Part shown: one piece after another, positions 10,766 through 19,582 of the stretch
How the letters are laid out: each line of letters begins with the position of its first letter
How positions within the stretch are numbered: the stretch's first letter is position 1
Source of the DNA: Neorhizobium galegae bv. officinalis
GTDB lineage: Bacteria > Pseudomonadota > Alphaproteobacteria > Rhizobiales > Rhizobiaceae
Direction: 5' to 3'
Length of the DNA stretch: 64,000 nt
Assembly (NCBI GenBank): GCA_000985875.1
Contig: CCRI01000003.1
Location: 62,001-126,000, forward strand
Made by a program: the position numbers and the translations under genes
The notes under the pieces: generated by a model
Told to the model about the DNA's origin: nothing
Databases searched by the model: none
The model's input: the letters and a program-made list of their open reading frames with translations, nothing else

Positions 10766-10827
10766 CGCGCCAGCGTCCATAAAATCATATTGGCGGTGTC
10801 TCAAAGTTTCAATCCAGGGAGTATGAA

Positions 10828-11535
10828 ATGACACCGATCCTGTTTTATGGGGTTCCGGAAGGATGTTCCTTCGGCTCGATCGTCGCGCTTGAATGGACCG
10901 GCGCGCCTTATCGGCTGTGCCGCGTTGAAATGCCGGCCGTGGTTTCGAGCGAGGCCTACAAGCCCGTCAATCCGATCGGCGAAACACCCTCGCTGATGCT
11001 GCCGGGTGGCCGGGTGATGAGCGAAAGCATGGCGATCCTCAACCATATCGCCGCGCGCACGGTGGCGAAGGGCTGGGGTTTCGATCCGAAATCGGAAAAA
11101 TTCGACCGGCTGAACCAGATGCTGGCCTTCCTCAATACCGCTTTCTTCAACGCCTTCGGCCCGCTCTGGTACACGGTGGAGCACGAACTGGAGCCGCAGG
11201 CTAAAGAGGCTCTTCGCGCTTACGGCATCGCCAAGGTCGAAAAGGCACATGCGCAGCTCGAAACGCTCCTTGATGGCCGCGATTGGCTGCTCGGCGACGA
11301 GAAGAGCTTTGCAGATGCCTATTTCGCCGGCATCGCCCGCTGGAACGATTTCCACCAGGTCGTCGATCGCCGGCAGTTTCCGGGGCTCCATGCGCTTTAC
11401 GAGCGCCTGCAGCAGGACCCGGCGGTACGGTTCGCCTGGGCTGTCGAGCATCAGGAGGAGGTGCAGACCAGCGGCCAGTTCCTCGGCCATGTGAGCCTGG
11501 AGGAAGCGCTCGGATCTCTGAAGCAGGCGGCGTGA
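10828..11535 (+). CDS. glutathione S-transferase family protein
   Basis: 235 residues. The N-terminal thioredoxin-like domain (FYGVPEGCSFGSIVALEWTG, then NPIGETPSLMLPGGRVMSES, the glutathione-binding SES motif) is followed by an all-helical C-terminal domain with LLGDEKSFADAYFAGI. It probably conjugates or reduces electrophiles with glutathione, or acts as a stress-response GST. It is read divergently from the LysR gene, its likely regulator. Substrate is unknown. Confidence 0.88.
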   Translation: MTPILFYGVPEGCSFGSIVALEWTGAPYRLCRVEMPAVVSSEAYKPVNPIGETPSLMLPGGRVMSESMAILNHIAARTVAKGWGFDPKSEKFDRLNQMLAFLNTAFFNAFGPLWYTVEHELEPQAKEALRAYGIAKVEKAHAQLETLLDGRDWLLGDEKSFADAYFAGIARWNDFHQVVDRRQFPGLHALYERLQQDPAVRFAWAVEHQEEVQTSGQFLGHVSLEEALGSLKQAA

Positions 11536-11553
11536 TCGCCGAATTCATGCACA

Positions 11554-11581
11554 GTCATGGCGTCCTTGGGGACGCCATGAC
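11554..11581. terminator. 12-bp perfect hairpin between convergent GST and otsA
   Basis: GTCATGGCGTCC (11554-11565), loop TTGG, and GGACGCCATGAC (11570-11581) pair perfectly. The position between convergent genes suggests a bidirectional transcript-end structure, although no clear T-tract follows on either strand. Confidence 0.6.
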
Positions 11582-11607
11582 CAAGCATCCTGAGACTTTT
11601 AAGGGGC

Positions 11608-12984
11608 TTATGCCGCAGTGAGGTCCTTGAGGAAGTCGTCGCACCAGCGGGTGACGTCGTGCTCGAGGAGATGCTCCATCATGCGGCCCCAGCGCTCCTT
11701 GCGCTCCTCGATCGGCATGTTGATGCCGCGCGCGATCGCATTTGCAGTTCCTTCGATGTCATAGGGATTGACCAGCAGCGCGCCACGCAGTTCCCGCGCA
11801 GCACCCGCGAAACGCGACAGCACCAGAACGCCCGGGTTTTCCGGATCCTGTGCCGCGACATATTCCTTGGCGACCAGGTTCATGCCGTCGCGCAGCGGCG
11901 TGACGAGCCCGATTTTGGCGAGCCGATAAAGGCCGGCCAGAACCGGCCGGCCGATCGAGCGGTTGATATAGCGGATCGGCACCCAGTCGACCGTGCCGAT
12001 CGCACCGTTCACGCGGCCCGCCTGCTCGGCCACCATCCGCTGCATCTGCTCGTATTCCGGCACTTCGGAGCGGGATTTCGGGGTGATCTGCAGGTAGGTG
12101 ACGCGGTTGTGATGGGCGGGGTTGGATTTGACGAAGTGCTCGAAGGCATCGATCCGCTGGGTGATGCCCTTGGAGTAGTCCAGCCGGTCGACGCCGATGA
12201 TCAGGTCGCGCCCTTCGATACTCTGCTTGGCCTTGCGCACGATGATATTGCTCGCCGCTTTCTTCGCGTATTCGGCAAAGGCGGCAGTTTCGATACTGAT
12301 CGAATAGAAACCGCCCTTGAAGGTCCGCCCGTAGGAGCTCAGCTTCCCCCCCTCCAGTGCGTCGCCGATGCCTTCGCGCACGAGTCCGCCGACGAAATTG
12401 GCGAGGTCGTGGTCCGTCTGGAACCCGACCAGATCGTAATACGACAGCCCCTTCATGATCTCCTCGTGAACGGGCATGGTGAAGAGCACATCAGCCGGCG
12501 GCCAGGGAATGTGCAGGAAGAAGCCGATCTTGTTCTTGAGGCCCATCTGGCGCAGCTCCGCGGCCAGCGGGATCAGGTGGTAGTCGTGTATCCAGATGAC
12601 GTCGTCTTCCTGGATGAGCGGCGCCAGCTTGTGGGCGAAGAAGCGGTTGACGCGGAAATACCCAGCCATTTCCTTGCGTCCATATTCGGCAAGGTCCATC
12701 CGGTAGTGACAGATCGGCCAGAGCACGCGGTTGGCAAACCCGTGGTAATATTCCTCGACATCCGTCTTGGTGAGATCGGTGAGCGCATAGGTGATGTTGC
12801 CGTGCTGTTGCATGTCGAGCGGTGCCGGCTCCTTGGCGCCGCTGGATTTGCCGGACCATCCCATCCAGATGCCGCCGTGCTCCTCCAGGGCGGCCTGCAG
12901 CGCGACAGCCAGCCCGCCGGCTGGGGCATCGCCGCTCTTTTGCGGCAGGGAGACACGGTTCGAAACGACGACAAGTCGGCTCAA
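11608..12984 (-). CDS. otsA: trehalose-6-phosphate synthase
   Basis: This 458-residue GT20 glycosyltransferase joins UDP-glucose (or another NDP-glucose) and glucose-6-phosphate to give trehalose-6-phosphate, the first OtsAB step of trehalose synthesis for osmotic, desiccation and heat protection. Visible marks: N-terminal SRLVVVSNRV, WIHDYHL (substrate-site Asp/His), GVDRLDYSKGITQR, and LRDGMNLVAKEYVA nucleotide-sugar region. Length is close to E. coli OtsA (474). It lies 17 bases downstream of otsB on the same strand. Confidence 0.96.
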   Translation of the reverse strand: MSRLVVVSNRVSLPQKSGDAPAGGLAVALQAALEEHGGIWMGWSGKSSGAKEPAPLDMQQHGNITYALTDLTKTDVEEYYHGFANRVLWPICHYRMDLAEYGRKEMAGYFRVNRFFAHKLAPLIQEDDVIWIHDYHLIPLAAELRQMGLKNKIGFFLHIPWPPADVLFTMPVHEEIMKGLSYYDLVGFQTDHDLANFVGGLVREGIGDALEGGKLSSYGRTFKGGFYSISIETAAFAEYAKKAASNIIVRKAKQSIEGRDLIIGVDRLDYSKGITQRIDAFEHFVKSNPAHHNRVTYLQITPKSRSEVPEYEQMQRMVAEQAGRVNGAIGTVDWVPIRYINRSIGRPVLAGLYRLAKIGLVTPLRDGMNLVAKEYVAAQDPENPGVLVLSRFAGAARELRGALLVNPYDIEGTANAIARGINMPIEERKERWGRMMEHLLEHDVTRWCDDFLKDLTAA

Positions 12985-13001
12985 GATATTGTCCTTTCAG
13001 C

Positions 13002-13817
13002 TCACGCGGCATCGGTGTTTAGGCCACCCGCAAGCGTTTCGATTGCCGCGCGCAATGCAGCGGCCGAGGGAAGGGTGGATTTGGCTTCTGTGTCACCCGG
13101 CGTCTCGGTGATACGGATGGAATGGCCGCCGAGTTCGTTGGCGGTGCGGAACATCGCCTCGTCGGTCACGTCGTCACCGATCGCGATCGGTCTTCGGCCC
13201 TTGAACGGCGGCTGATCGAGAAAGGCCTGCAAGGCGTGGCCCTTGCTCGCCTGGGCCGGCCTGATCTCAATCACCATCTTGCCGTGCTGGAGCGTGAAGT
13301 CCGGACCCGCCATATCGAGGTAACGCGGCATCGCCGCCTCGACAGCCTCGCGTTGCTCCGGCGCCTGGCGGTAATGGGCCGCGACCGCGGCTCCCTTGTC
13401 CTCCACCAGAACACCCGGCCATTGGCGGGCTTCGCGCAGAAGAGCCGCCTTCACATCCTCGAACGCGGCGCTGAGCTCGACGCGGCTGATCGCCCCTGAG
13501 GGATCGCGGCGTTCGGAACCGTGCAAGCCGGCGATCGGGAATTCATACGGCGTGAAAAGCTGGTCCGCATAGGGCAGTGCCCGGCCTGTGACCAGCGCCA
13601 GCGCGCCGCCAAGCCTCATGGAAAGGCGATGCAGGTTTTCGGGCAGCTTCGGCGGTACGACGATCCCGTCCGGGGTCTCGGCAAGCTCGATCAGCGTGCC
13701 GTCGATATCGAGAAACAGCGCCCATCGCTCCGGTTCGAGCGTGAGCCTGGCGAGAACGGGATCCCCCGGAATGAGCGCTTCTGCTGCAGCTGGGCTCGAC
13801 TGTTCTTTACGCGACAT
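13002..13817 (-). CDS. otsB: trehalose-6-phosphate phosphatase
   Basis: This 271-residue HAD-superfamily enzyme dephosphorylates trehalose-6-phosphate to trehalose. HAD motif I is FLDIDGTLIE (catalytic D37 and D39), motif II is in ALVTGRA, and the Mg-binding motif IV is IAIGDDVTDEAMF. Being first in the otsB-otsA pair, it shares otsA's transcript. The start MSRKEQSSPA at 13817 leaves a 30-residue leader before the HAD core, slightly longer than E. coli. Confidence 0.94.
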   Translation of the reverse strand: MSRKEQSSPAAAEALIPGDPVLARLTLEPERWALFLDIDGTLIELAETPDGIVVPPKLPENLHRLSMRLGGALALVTGRALPYADQLFTPYEFPIAGLHGSERRDPSGAISRVELSAAFEDVKAALLREARQWPGVLVEDKGAAVAAHYRQAPEQREAVEAAMPRYLDMAGPDFTLQHGKMVIEIRPAQASKGHALQAFLDQPPFKGRRPIAIGDDVTDEAMFRTANELGGHSIRITETPGDTEAKSTLPSAAALRAAIETLAGGLNTDAA

Positions 13818-14008
13818 GTGCCTCTATCTAGGCCGCCAAACTCCGGCGGCAACCTCGAAAGATCACGCCTTGTCGCAAAAAGTGATAGGTTCTTTAGCAA
13901 GAAACCGGCATGAAGCCGTCGAATTCATGTTTCATTAAGCCTTTGTCGGGACCCTGAAGTCCTGGATCAGACCGCGGACGGGCGGCAAAGTCGGAGCAGA
14001 AATAACCC

Positions 14009-14803
14009 ATGTGTCGTTGGGCAGCCTATCGTGGCGAACCTCTTTATCTCGAAGAACTCGTATCCTCACCGGCCCATTCCCTGATCGAGCAGTCCCATTG
14101 CGCCACCCGCGCCAAGACCGCGACGAATGGTGATGGTTTCGGTATCGCCTGGTACGGAGATCGGCCGGAACCCGGCCGTTACCGCGACATTCTGCCCGCG
14201 TGGTCGGACTGCAATCTGAAGAGCCTGGCGCGGCAGATCCGTTCGCCGCTCTTCCTCGCCCATGTGCGGGCGGCAACCCATGGCGCGACGCGGCGCGACA
14301 ACTGCCATCCTTTCGTCCAGGGCCGCTGGTCATTCATGCATAACGGCCAGATCTCCGGCTTCGATCGCATCCGCCGGCACATGGAGGGCATGCTCTCGGA
14401 CGCGCTGTTCGATGCCCGCACCGGCACGACCGATTCCGAGCTTCTCTTCCTGCTCGCGTTGCAATTCGGCCTGGATACCGATCCGTTCCAGGCCATGGAA
14501 AAGGCGATTGCCACGGTCGAGGACCTGTCTATCGAAAAATCGGGAGAGGCATTGGTGCGCTTCACCGCCGCCTATTCCAACGGGCGGGAACTCTACGCCG
14601 TGCGTTACGCCACCGACCATAAGCCGCCAACGCTCTATGCGGCGCCAATGGGCGGCGAGACGGGTCATTGCCTCGTGTCAGAACCGCTGAACGACGAGGC
14701 CGACACCTGGGTGGAAATCCCGGACGGCAGCGCCGTCGTCCTTGATGCCGATGGCATGCGGGTCTCGCTCTTCCGGCCGAATGCGCTGTCCGAGGCAGCC
14801 TGA
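14009..14803 (+). CDS. class II glutamine amidotransferase (YafJ-like)
   Basis: 264 residues. The protein starts MCRW; after removal of Met, Cys2 would be the N-terminal nucleophile of the Ntn-hydrolase amidotransferase fold. Other family residues are seen in TNGDGFGIAWYG, HVRAATHGATRRDNCHPF and the WSFMHNGQISGF stretch. Such stand-alone domains (YafJ, and EgtC in ergothioneine synthesis) hydrolyse glutamine-like or gamma-glutamyl amides; no ergothioneine genes are nearby, so the substrate is unassigned. It is convergent with coaBC, three bases apart. Confidence 0.88.
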   Translation: MCRWAAYRGEPLYLEELVSSPAHSLIEQSHCATRAKTATNGDGFGIAWYGDRPEPGRYRDILPAWSDCNLKSLARQIRSPLFLAHVRAATHGATRRDNCHPFVQGRWSFMHNGQISGFDRIRRHMEGMLSDALFDARTGTTDSELLFLLALQFGLDTDPFQAMEKAIATVEDLSIEKSGEALVRFTAAYSNGRELYAVRYATDHKPPTLYAAPMGGETGHCLVSEPLNDEADTWVEIPDGSAVVLDADGMRVSLFRPNALSEAA

Positions 14804-14806
14804 AAT

Positions 14807-16012
14807 CTATCCCAGCTTCGAGGCGATCAGTGCCGCAAGACGTTCCGCGACCTCGTCCTTGCCAAGGTCCGGCCACTCGTCGACGCCATTGGCGCTGATG
14901 ATCTTCACCCGGTTGCGGGTGCCGCCCATGATGCCGGTCTCGGGTGATACGTCATTGGCGACGATCATGTCGGCGCCCTTGCGTTCCAGTTTCGCGCGGC
15001 CGTTCTTTTCGACATCCTGGGTCTCTGCGGCAAAGCCGACCACGATCTTGGGCCGCTTTTCATGATGCCCCACGGTCTTGAGGATATCCGGGTTTTCTGT
15101 GAGCAACAGGGGAGGCGGAGCCTCGCCGGGCTGCTTCTTGATCTTCTGGCCGGCCGACGAGGCGACGCGCCAGTCCGCGACGGCGGCCACCATGACGGCG
15201 ATATCGGCCGGCAGGCGGGAGGTCACCGCCTCCAGCATTTCCTCGGCGCGTTCCACGTGTACGGTCTCGACGCCAACCGGATCAGGTATGGTCACCGGTC
15301 CGGAGACGAGCGTCACATCCGCGCCAAGTTTTGCGAGTGCCGCGGCAATCGCGTGGCCCTGGCGGCCGGAGGAACGGTTGGCGATATAGCGCACCGGGTC
15401 GATCGGCTCGTGCGTCGGTCCGGATGTGACGATCACCTTTTTGCCGGCAAGCGGTTTCGGCGCGCCGTCCAGCAGTTTGACGGCTGCCGCGACGATTTCC
15501 AGCGGCTCGGCCATGCGCCCGGTGCCGCCCTCGTTGCTTTCCGCCATCTCGCCGGCCATCGGGCCGATGAAATGGATGCCGTCGGCCTTCAGCGTCTCGG
15601 CATTGCGCCTAGTCGGGTGAGCGGCCCACATTTTCGGGTTCATCGCGGGCGCGATCAGGACCGGCCGGTCGGAGGCGAGCAGCACCGCGCTCGCAAGATC
15701 GTCCGCCAGCCCATGCGCCATCTTGGCCATCAGGTCGGCGCTGGCGGGGGCGACGATCACCAGGTCGTTGTCGCGGGCGAGCCTGATATGGCCGACATCC
15801 TGCTCGTCCTCGCGGGAAAACAGGTCGATATAGACGTGGCTGGCGGACAGCGCGCCGACCGCAAGCGGTGTGATGAATTCCTGGGCCGCCCTGGTCATGA
15901 TCGGACGGACCGATGCGCCCCGCTCGCGAAGCCGGCGGATGAGATCGAGGCTCTTATAGGCCGCGATGCCGCCGGAGATGATCAGAAGGATGCGCTTGCC
16001 GGAGAGTTCCAT
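14807..16012 (-). CDS. coaBC: bifunctional phosphopantothenoylcysteine decarboxylase / phosphopantothenate-cysteine ligase
   Basis: This 401-residue enzyme performs two consecutive coenzyme A steps. The N-terminal CoaC flavoprotein domain shows LLIISGGIAAYKSLDLIRRL, the catalytic-His region SASHVYIDLFS and the substrate clamp APAMNPKMW. The C-terminal CoaB domain shows VTSGPTHEPIDPVRYIANRS and the ligase stretch NDVSPETGIMGG. Length is standard for the fused form. It is probably monocistronic, flanked by convergent and divergent genes. Confidence 0.96.
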   Translation of the reverse strand: MELSGKRILLIISGGIAAYKSLDLIRRLRERGASVRPIMTRAAQEFITPLAVGALSASHVYIDLFSREDEQDVGHIRLARDNDLVIVAPASADLMAKMAHGLADDLASAVLLASDRPVLIAPAMNPKMWAAHPTRRNAETLKADGIHFIGPMAGEMAESNEGGTGRMAEPLEIVAAAVKLLDGAPKPLAGKKVIVTSGPTHEPIDPVRYIANRSSGRQGHAIAAALAKLGADVTLVSGPVTIPDPVGVETVHVERAEEMLEAVTSRLPADIAVMVAAVADWRVASSAGQKIKKQPGEAPPPLLLTENPDILKTVGHHEKRPKIVVGFAAETQDVEKNGRAKLERKGADMIVANDVSPETGIMGGTRNRVKIISANGVDEWPDLGKDEVAERLAALIASKLG

Positions 16013-16136
16013 GCCATTACCCGATGCCAGAATGGCGGGAAGCTAAGCCTTTGGCCGCCGAGTTGCAATTGCCTTCCCGCTGACGGCCGCGGAACAGTTG
16101 CAGCTGACGGGAGTTCGGCTGCAAAGGAGAGCCGCC

Positions 16137-16496
16137 ATGAAAAAGAATTTCATTCCGAAGAAGATAGCCGGATTCAAGGTGCCGAAATCCGTGCGCCGGT
16201 CGTCCCTGCTGCGCAACATGCTGGCGAGCCGCACCGGCCGGCAGATGCTGGCGAGAGCCCTCGTCGCCGGTGCCAATGCTGCCGCTGCCGTCCTGACCGA
16301 CGAGCGGGCCGACATCCGTAAGCCCGGCAAGACAAGCGGCCGCAAACGCGCCCTTGCCGCAGGCGTCGCTGGCGAGGCGATCGAGAGCGCGACTGCCGCA
16401 GCAACGGATGTCGTCACCAGTCCGACGCGCCCGCTCTTCAAGGCAAGCGCCAAGGCGAAGCAGGGCCGGATCTTCCCGGAACCGGTCACGCACTGA
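16137..16496 (+). CDS. small basic alanine-rich protein of unknown function
   Basis: 119 residues, rich in Lys, Arg and Ala, with no signal peptide or membrane helix. The first 45 residues are strongly basic (KKIAGFKVPKSVRRSSLLRN, then SRTGRQMLARALV), followed by an Ala-rich helical stretch and another basic patch. A good ribosome binding site (AAAGGAGA) precedes ATG 16137, which is preferred over the in-frame start at 16098. A nucleic-acid or membrane-associated role is possible but speculative. It is divergent from coaBC. Confidence 0.65.
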   Translation: MKKNFIPKKIAGFKVPKSVRRSSLLRNMLASRTGRQMLARALVAGANAAAAVLTDERADIRKPGKTSGRKRALAAGVAGEAIESATAAATDVVTSPTRPLFKASAKAKQGRIFPEPVTH

Positions 16497-16718
16497 CGCG
16501 AAAATATCCGAACATCTTGCGCTGAATTCTGGACTGCGTTACTCCTGTTTGCGGCCGGATGCGGCCAGCCGCCCGCGGCGCCCAGAGCGCCAAGGTGAAT
16601 GCATCCACCGCCTCTCATCCTTTGCCAATCCGGCCAGCGATGACGAACGGATCAGCAATGCGGGCGCTGATTGATGGGACCCGACCGGTCCTTGTTCGTC
16701 TGTTGAAAGGATGATGAG

Positions 16719-17279
16719 ATGCGCGATTTCCGCGATGCAAAACTGATGGCGAAAAGCCTGCGCGAGGCGCTTGCCGAACGTAAGGTCGAGCTGACGCATA
16801 GCCAGGTCCTGGAACTGGTTGCGACCCAGTTCGGCTACGACAACTGGAATATCCTTGCTGCAAAGATCGACGCGTCGGAGCCGCAGCAAAGCAAGTCGGC
16901 TGCGGTGTCGATCCAGCCGGCCATTCCGATCTTCCGGATATTTTCGATCGACAAGGCGATGGAATTCTACCGCGATTTCCTGGGCTTCACCGTGGACTGG
17001 GAGTACCGCTTCGGCGAAAACTTCCCGCTCTATTGCCAGGTCTCGCGAAGCGGCATGCTGATACACCTCTCCGAACATGTGGGCGATGCCTCACCCGGTG
17101 CGCGGGTCTTTGTGCCGATGACGGGCGTGCGCGCCTTCCAGCAGGAGCTGATCGCCAGGAACTACCCCTATATGAAGCCAGGGCTCGAACAGGCGGATTG
17201 GGGTCTGGAAGTGACGGTCATCGACCCGTTCAGCAACCGCATTACGTTCTGCGAACGGGAGATCAAGGCACAGGGCTGA
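16719..17279 (+). CDS. glyoxalase-superfamily protein with N-terminal helical domain
   Basis: 186 residues in two parts: a helical N-terminus of about 55 residues (AKSLREALAERKVELTHSQV, LVATQFGYDNWNILAAKID) and a VOC/bleomycin-resistance-type domain from residue 65 (IPIFRIFSIDKAMEFYRDFL, then SRSGMLIHLSEHVGD, ending DPFSNRITFCER). The N-terminal module recurs in a recognised subgroup of VOC proteins. Metal ligands of classical glyoxalase I are not clearly all present (H108-like and a C-terminal E are visible). Binding of an electrophilic or antibiotic-like ligand is plausible; no substrate can be named. The gene is alone, convergent with the ClpP-like gene. Confidence 0.8.
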   Translation: MRDFRDAKLMAKSLREALAERKVELTHSQVLELVATQFGYDNWNILAAKIDASEPQQSKSAAVSIQPAIPIFRIFSIDKAMEFYRDFLGFTVDWEYRFGENFPLYCQVSRSGMLIHLSEHVGDASPGARVFVPMTGVRAFQQELIARNYPYMKPGLEQADWGLEVTVIDPFSNRITFCEREIKAQG

Positions 17280-17307
17280 CCTGGGGCCCTCAAGGTCCGG
17301 CGGGACG

Positions 17308-18084
17308 CTAGATCTTCTTCCTGGCCGTCGCGAGCGGCTCGGTCGTCAGCCTGAAATCCGTCATTTCCTTCGGTGTCAGGTAATAGAGCCGGTCCGGCGG
17401 CGTTTCGAGCGCATGGATCCACAGGCCCGCGCCGATGCCCATCTGGTCTAGATGGCGGGCGACCCGCGCGGTGGTCGCCTGCGCGGCGGACATCGCCTGT
17501 TCCGCCGACGGCCGGTCCTTGGCTCCGTTGAAAACCTGGTGCACGCCGATCACCGCATCCTTTTCCGCAAAACGGCCGATGCCGCCGGCAAACATGATCG
17601 GGCAGGATGAGGCGCAGAGCGCCTTCGCCGCGACTTTGGTGTCGAGCTTCCTGTCGCGGATCAGCTTCGACATGGCAAGTGCATCGTCGACCGAGCCGCC
17701 GGGCGAATTGAGGGCCACGGTCTTCACGTATTCGCCGCGCGTTTCGACCTCCTTGGCGAAGCGAGCGGCAGCACCGGGATCGATCGTCCCTTCGGCCAGC
17801 AGCACGCCGCCTGTGGTGAGTTCGAAGGTCATCGGCTTGCGCAGCACTTCCCTGGGACTGGCCGGCTGTACAGGTGGCGCTGCCGGTACGCCCTCGGTCA
17901 AGGCCGGCGGCAATACGGGCTGGTCTTCGCGCATGGGGTCGAAGCCGGGCAGGGCCGCGTTCATCGCCGTCATGTCGCGAATATCGACGACGAGGAAAAC
18001 CGCCGCAGCCGAGAGAAGAATATAGAAGGCGCCGCGCATCAGCAGGCCTTCGTCAAGCTTCCTGATCGCCTCACCGATCCTCAT
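17308..18084 (-). CDS. membrane-anchored ClpP/SppA-fold serine protease-like protein
   Basis: 258 residues. A single hydrophobic helix (about 17-34) suggests an N-in anchor, then a Pro-rich linker (53-78), then a ClpP/crotonase-fold domain (85-258) resembling COG3904 periplasmic proteins. LNSPGGSV (125-132) matches the oxyanion segment. S160 in CASSCP aligns with the ClpP nucleophile, H182 lies in GVHQVF, and D231 in TPPDRLYYL, giving a candidate Ser-His-Asp triad with ClpP-like spacing. C157 and C161 flank the nucleophile. The ATG at 18084 lies inside the end of the upstream membrane-protein gene (14-base overlap), so the two are translationally coupled. Substrate unknown; proteolytic activity is inferred, not shown. 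Confidence 0.75.
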   Translation of the reverse strand: MRIGEAIRKLDEGLLMRGAFYILLSAAAVFLVVDIRDMTAMNAALPGFDPMREDQPVLPPALTEGVPAAPPVQPASPREVLRKPMTFELTTGGVLLAEGTIDPGAAARFAKEVETRGEYVKTVALNSPGGSVDDALAMSKLIRDRKLDTKVAAKALCASSCPIMFAGGIGRFAEKDAVIGVHQVFNGAKDRPSAEQAMSAAQATTARVARHLDQMGIGAGLWIHALETPPDRLYYLTPKEMTDFRLTTEPLATARKKI

Positions 18085-19432
18085 GCGACCGGTCCCGGCT
18101 GCGCGATTTGAGGTCGATGGCGGTGATGTTGTTCGGCTCGGCTTCGGACGTTGGTTCCGGCGTTGATTCAGGTGCCGGCTGCGGTCTTGGCGCCAATGTC
18201 CTGTCGTCGGCTTCCGCCTTCGCAATCGTCTGCTCGATGGTCACGCCGCTCGCCGTGACGGCACGCTGAACCTCAAGCGCCCGCAGGAGTTCGGCAGCCG
18301 TGATCCGTTCGGCGAAGGGCAGGTTTTCCTCCTGTCGGCGGATCGCGCCATGCACGGTGGCGAGAATGAACACCATCACGCCGGGCAGGAGGTCGATGGA
18401 AATAGCCCCGGCCCAGGCGGGAATGAAGTCCTGCGCATAATGCAGCACGGCTTCGGCGGAGGAGAGCGGCACGAAACGGCGCTCCTGCACCGGCGGCCGG
18501 GCGAGGATCTCGTCGGCGGCCTTGGCGAGCGCCTTGGATTGCGCCGAAACCGAGGTGCGGACGGTGTCCATCACCAGGTTCTGCCGGTTGACGAGATCGG
18601 CAGCACCTCCATCCGGGACCGGCGCGATGAACCCGACCGACAGGTCGTCCGCCGCGCGGCGGATCGACGGCGCGATCGAGGTCTGGGCGAGCGAGGTGAT
18701 GACGCCCGTCAGTGCCACGGCTTCCGTGGAAAACTGGTCGGCGCGCGGCTCGATCGTGCCCGGTGCGGAAACCAGAGAGCGCATCGTCTCCAACCGCTTC
18801 TGGCCTTGAGCAAAAAGGTCGCCCACCTGCTCGCGCGAGGCGTTGATGTTGGCTGCAAGCGACTTCATCTGCGCCGACATCTGGCTGAGAAGCTGCACGA
18901 CGCTACCCGAACCGGTCGTGCCGGTGAGAGAGCCGGACTGGCGTTCCACGCCCGCGAGCTGGGCGAAACGTTCGGACGCGCGCTGGATATCCGGCAGCAG
19001 GCTTTGGGCCGCGAGCGCGTTCTGGTGGGCGCGGTCGAGATCGGCGGTATAGTCCTCGACCGTCTCGGAGAGATGCTGCTCCACGGCTGCGGAGCCGGCA
19101 AGTGCCGCCGCATTCAGCCAGCTCGACATGGCAAGGATCATCGCGGCGCCAACCGCCATGACGCCGAGCATGGCGGTGCGTCCCGCACGGGTCGTCACAT
19201 GCGGATAGAACCGGGCCATGTAGGACCAGAATGCATAGATGCCGACCGAGACCGAAGCGGAATAGATGACGGCCGCAAAGAACACGGCCGTCGGTGACCC
19301 GTCGAGAATGCTGCGCGCACCGAGATAGGTGTAGACGCCGGATGCCAGCGCCAGCACGGCAAGCGCGAAGCGGGTCATCGTCTCGACGGCTGCGACGCCG
19401 TCATGCAAGCGTTGAGTTGCGCCTAGCGCCAT
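18071..19432 (-). CDS. four-helix membrane protein with large helical extracytoplasmic domain, unknown function
   Basis: 453 residues, not recognised as a named family. Hydrophobic helices are near residues 22-40, 48-70 and 87-110; residues 115-345 form a long mostly helical, coiled-coil-like region (LSQMSAQMKSLAANINASRE is typical) predicted outside the cytoplasm. A fourth helix (about 348-368) then leads to a cytoplasmic tail ending in a Pro/Glu-rich stretch. CGGAG precedes ATG 19432. It overlaps the downstream ClpP-fold gene, implying a shared complex or pathway. A palindrome, AAGGAAT-GT-ATTCCTT, lies 30-45 bases upstream. The topology resembles sensor or scaffold proteins, but no catalytic motif is visible. 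Confidence 0.7.
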   Translation of the reverse strand: MALGATQRLHDGVAAVETMTRFALAVLALASGVYTYLGARSILDGSPTAVFFAAVIYSASVSVGIYAFWSYMARFYPHVTTRAGRTAMLGVMAVGAAMILAMSSWLNAAALAGSAAVEQHLSETVEDYTADLDRAHQNALAAQSLLPDIQRASERFAQLAGVERQSGSLTGTTGSGSVVQLLSQMSAQMKSLAANINASREQVGDLFAQGQKRLETMRSLVSAPGTIEPRADQFSTEAVALTGVITSLAQTSIAPSIRRAADDLSVGFIAPVPDGGAADLVNRQNLVMDTVRTSVSAQSKALAKAADEILARPPVQERRFVPLSSAEAVLHYAQDFIPAWAGAISIDLLPGVMVFILATVHGAIRRQEENLPFAERITAAELLRALEVQRAVTASGVTIEQTIAKAEADDRTLAPRPQPAPESTPEPTSEAEPNNITAIDLKSRSRDRSHEDR

Positions 19433-19461
19433 GAAACGTCTCCGGAAGGCCAGGTCCCAAA

Positions 19462-19477
19462 AAGGAATGTATTCCTT
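19462..19477. promoter_or_regulatory. palindrome upstream of the membrane-protein/protease operon
   Basis: AAGGAAT (19462-19468), GT, ATTCCTT (19471-19477) is a perfect 7-bp inverted repeat 30 bases before the start codon of the operon's first gene on the minus strand. It could be an operator or a leader hairpin. Confidence 0.35.
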
Positions 19478-19582
19478 AACAGAGAATGAGAACTCGGCGG
19501 AATAAAGGCCGCTTTGGAGTTGCAATATGGTGAAAGCCCTTGTGGAACAGGGTTTTCGCATCGTCAGGCGACCGGATAAACC

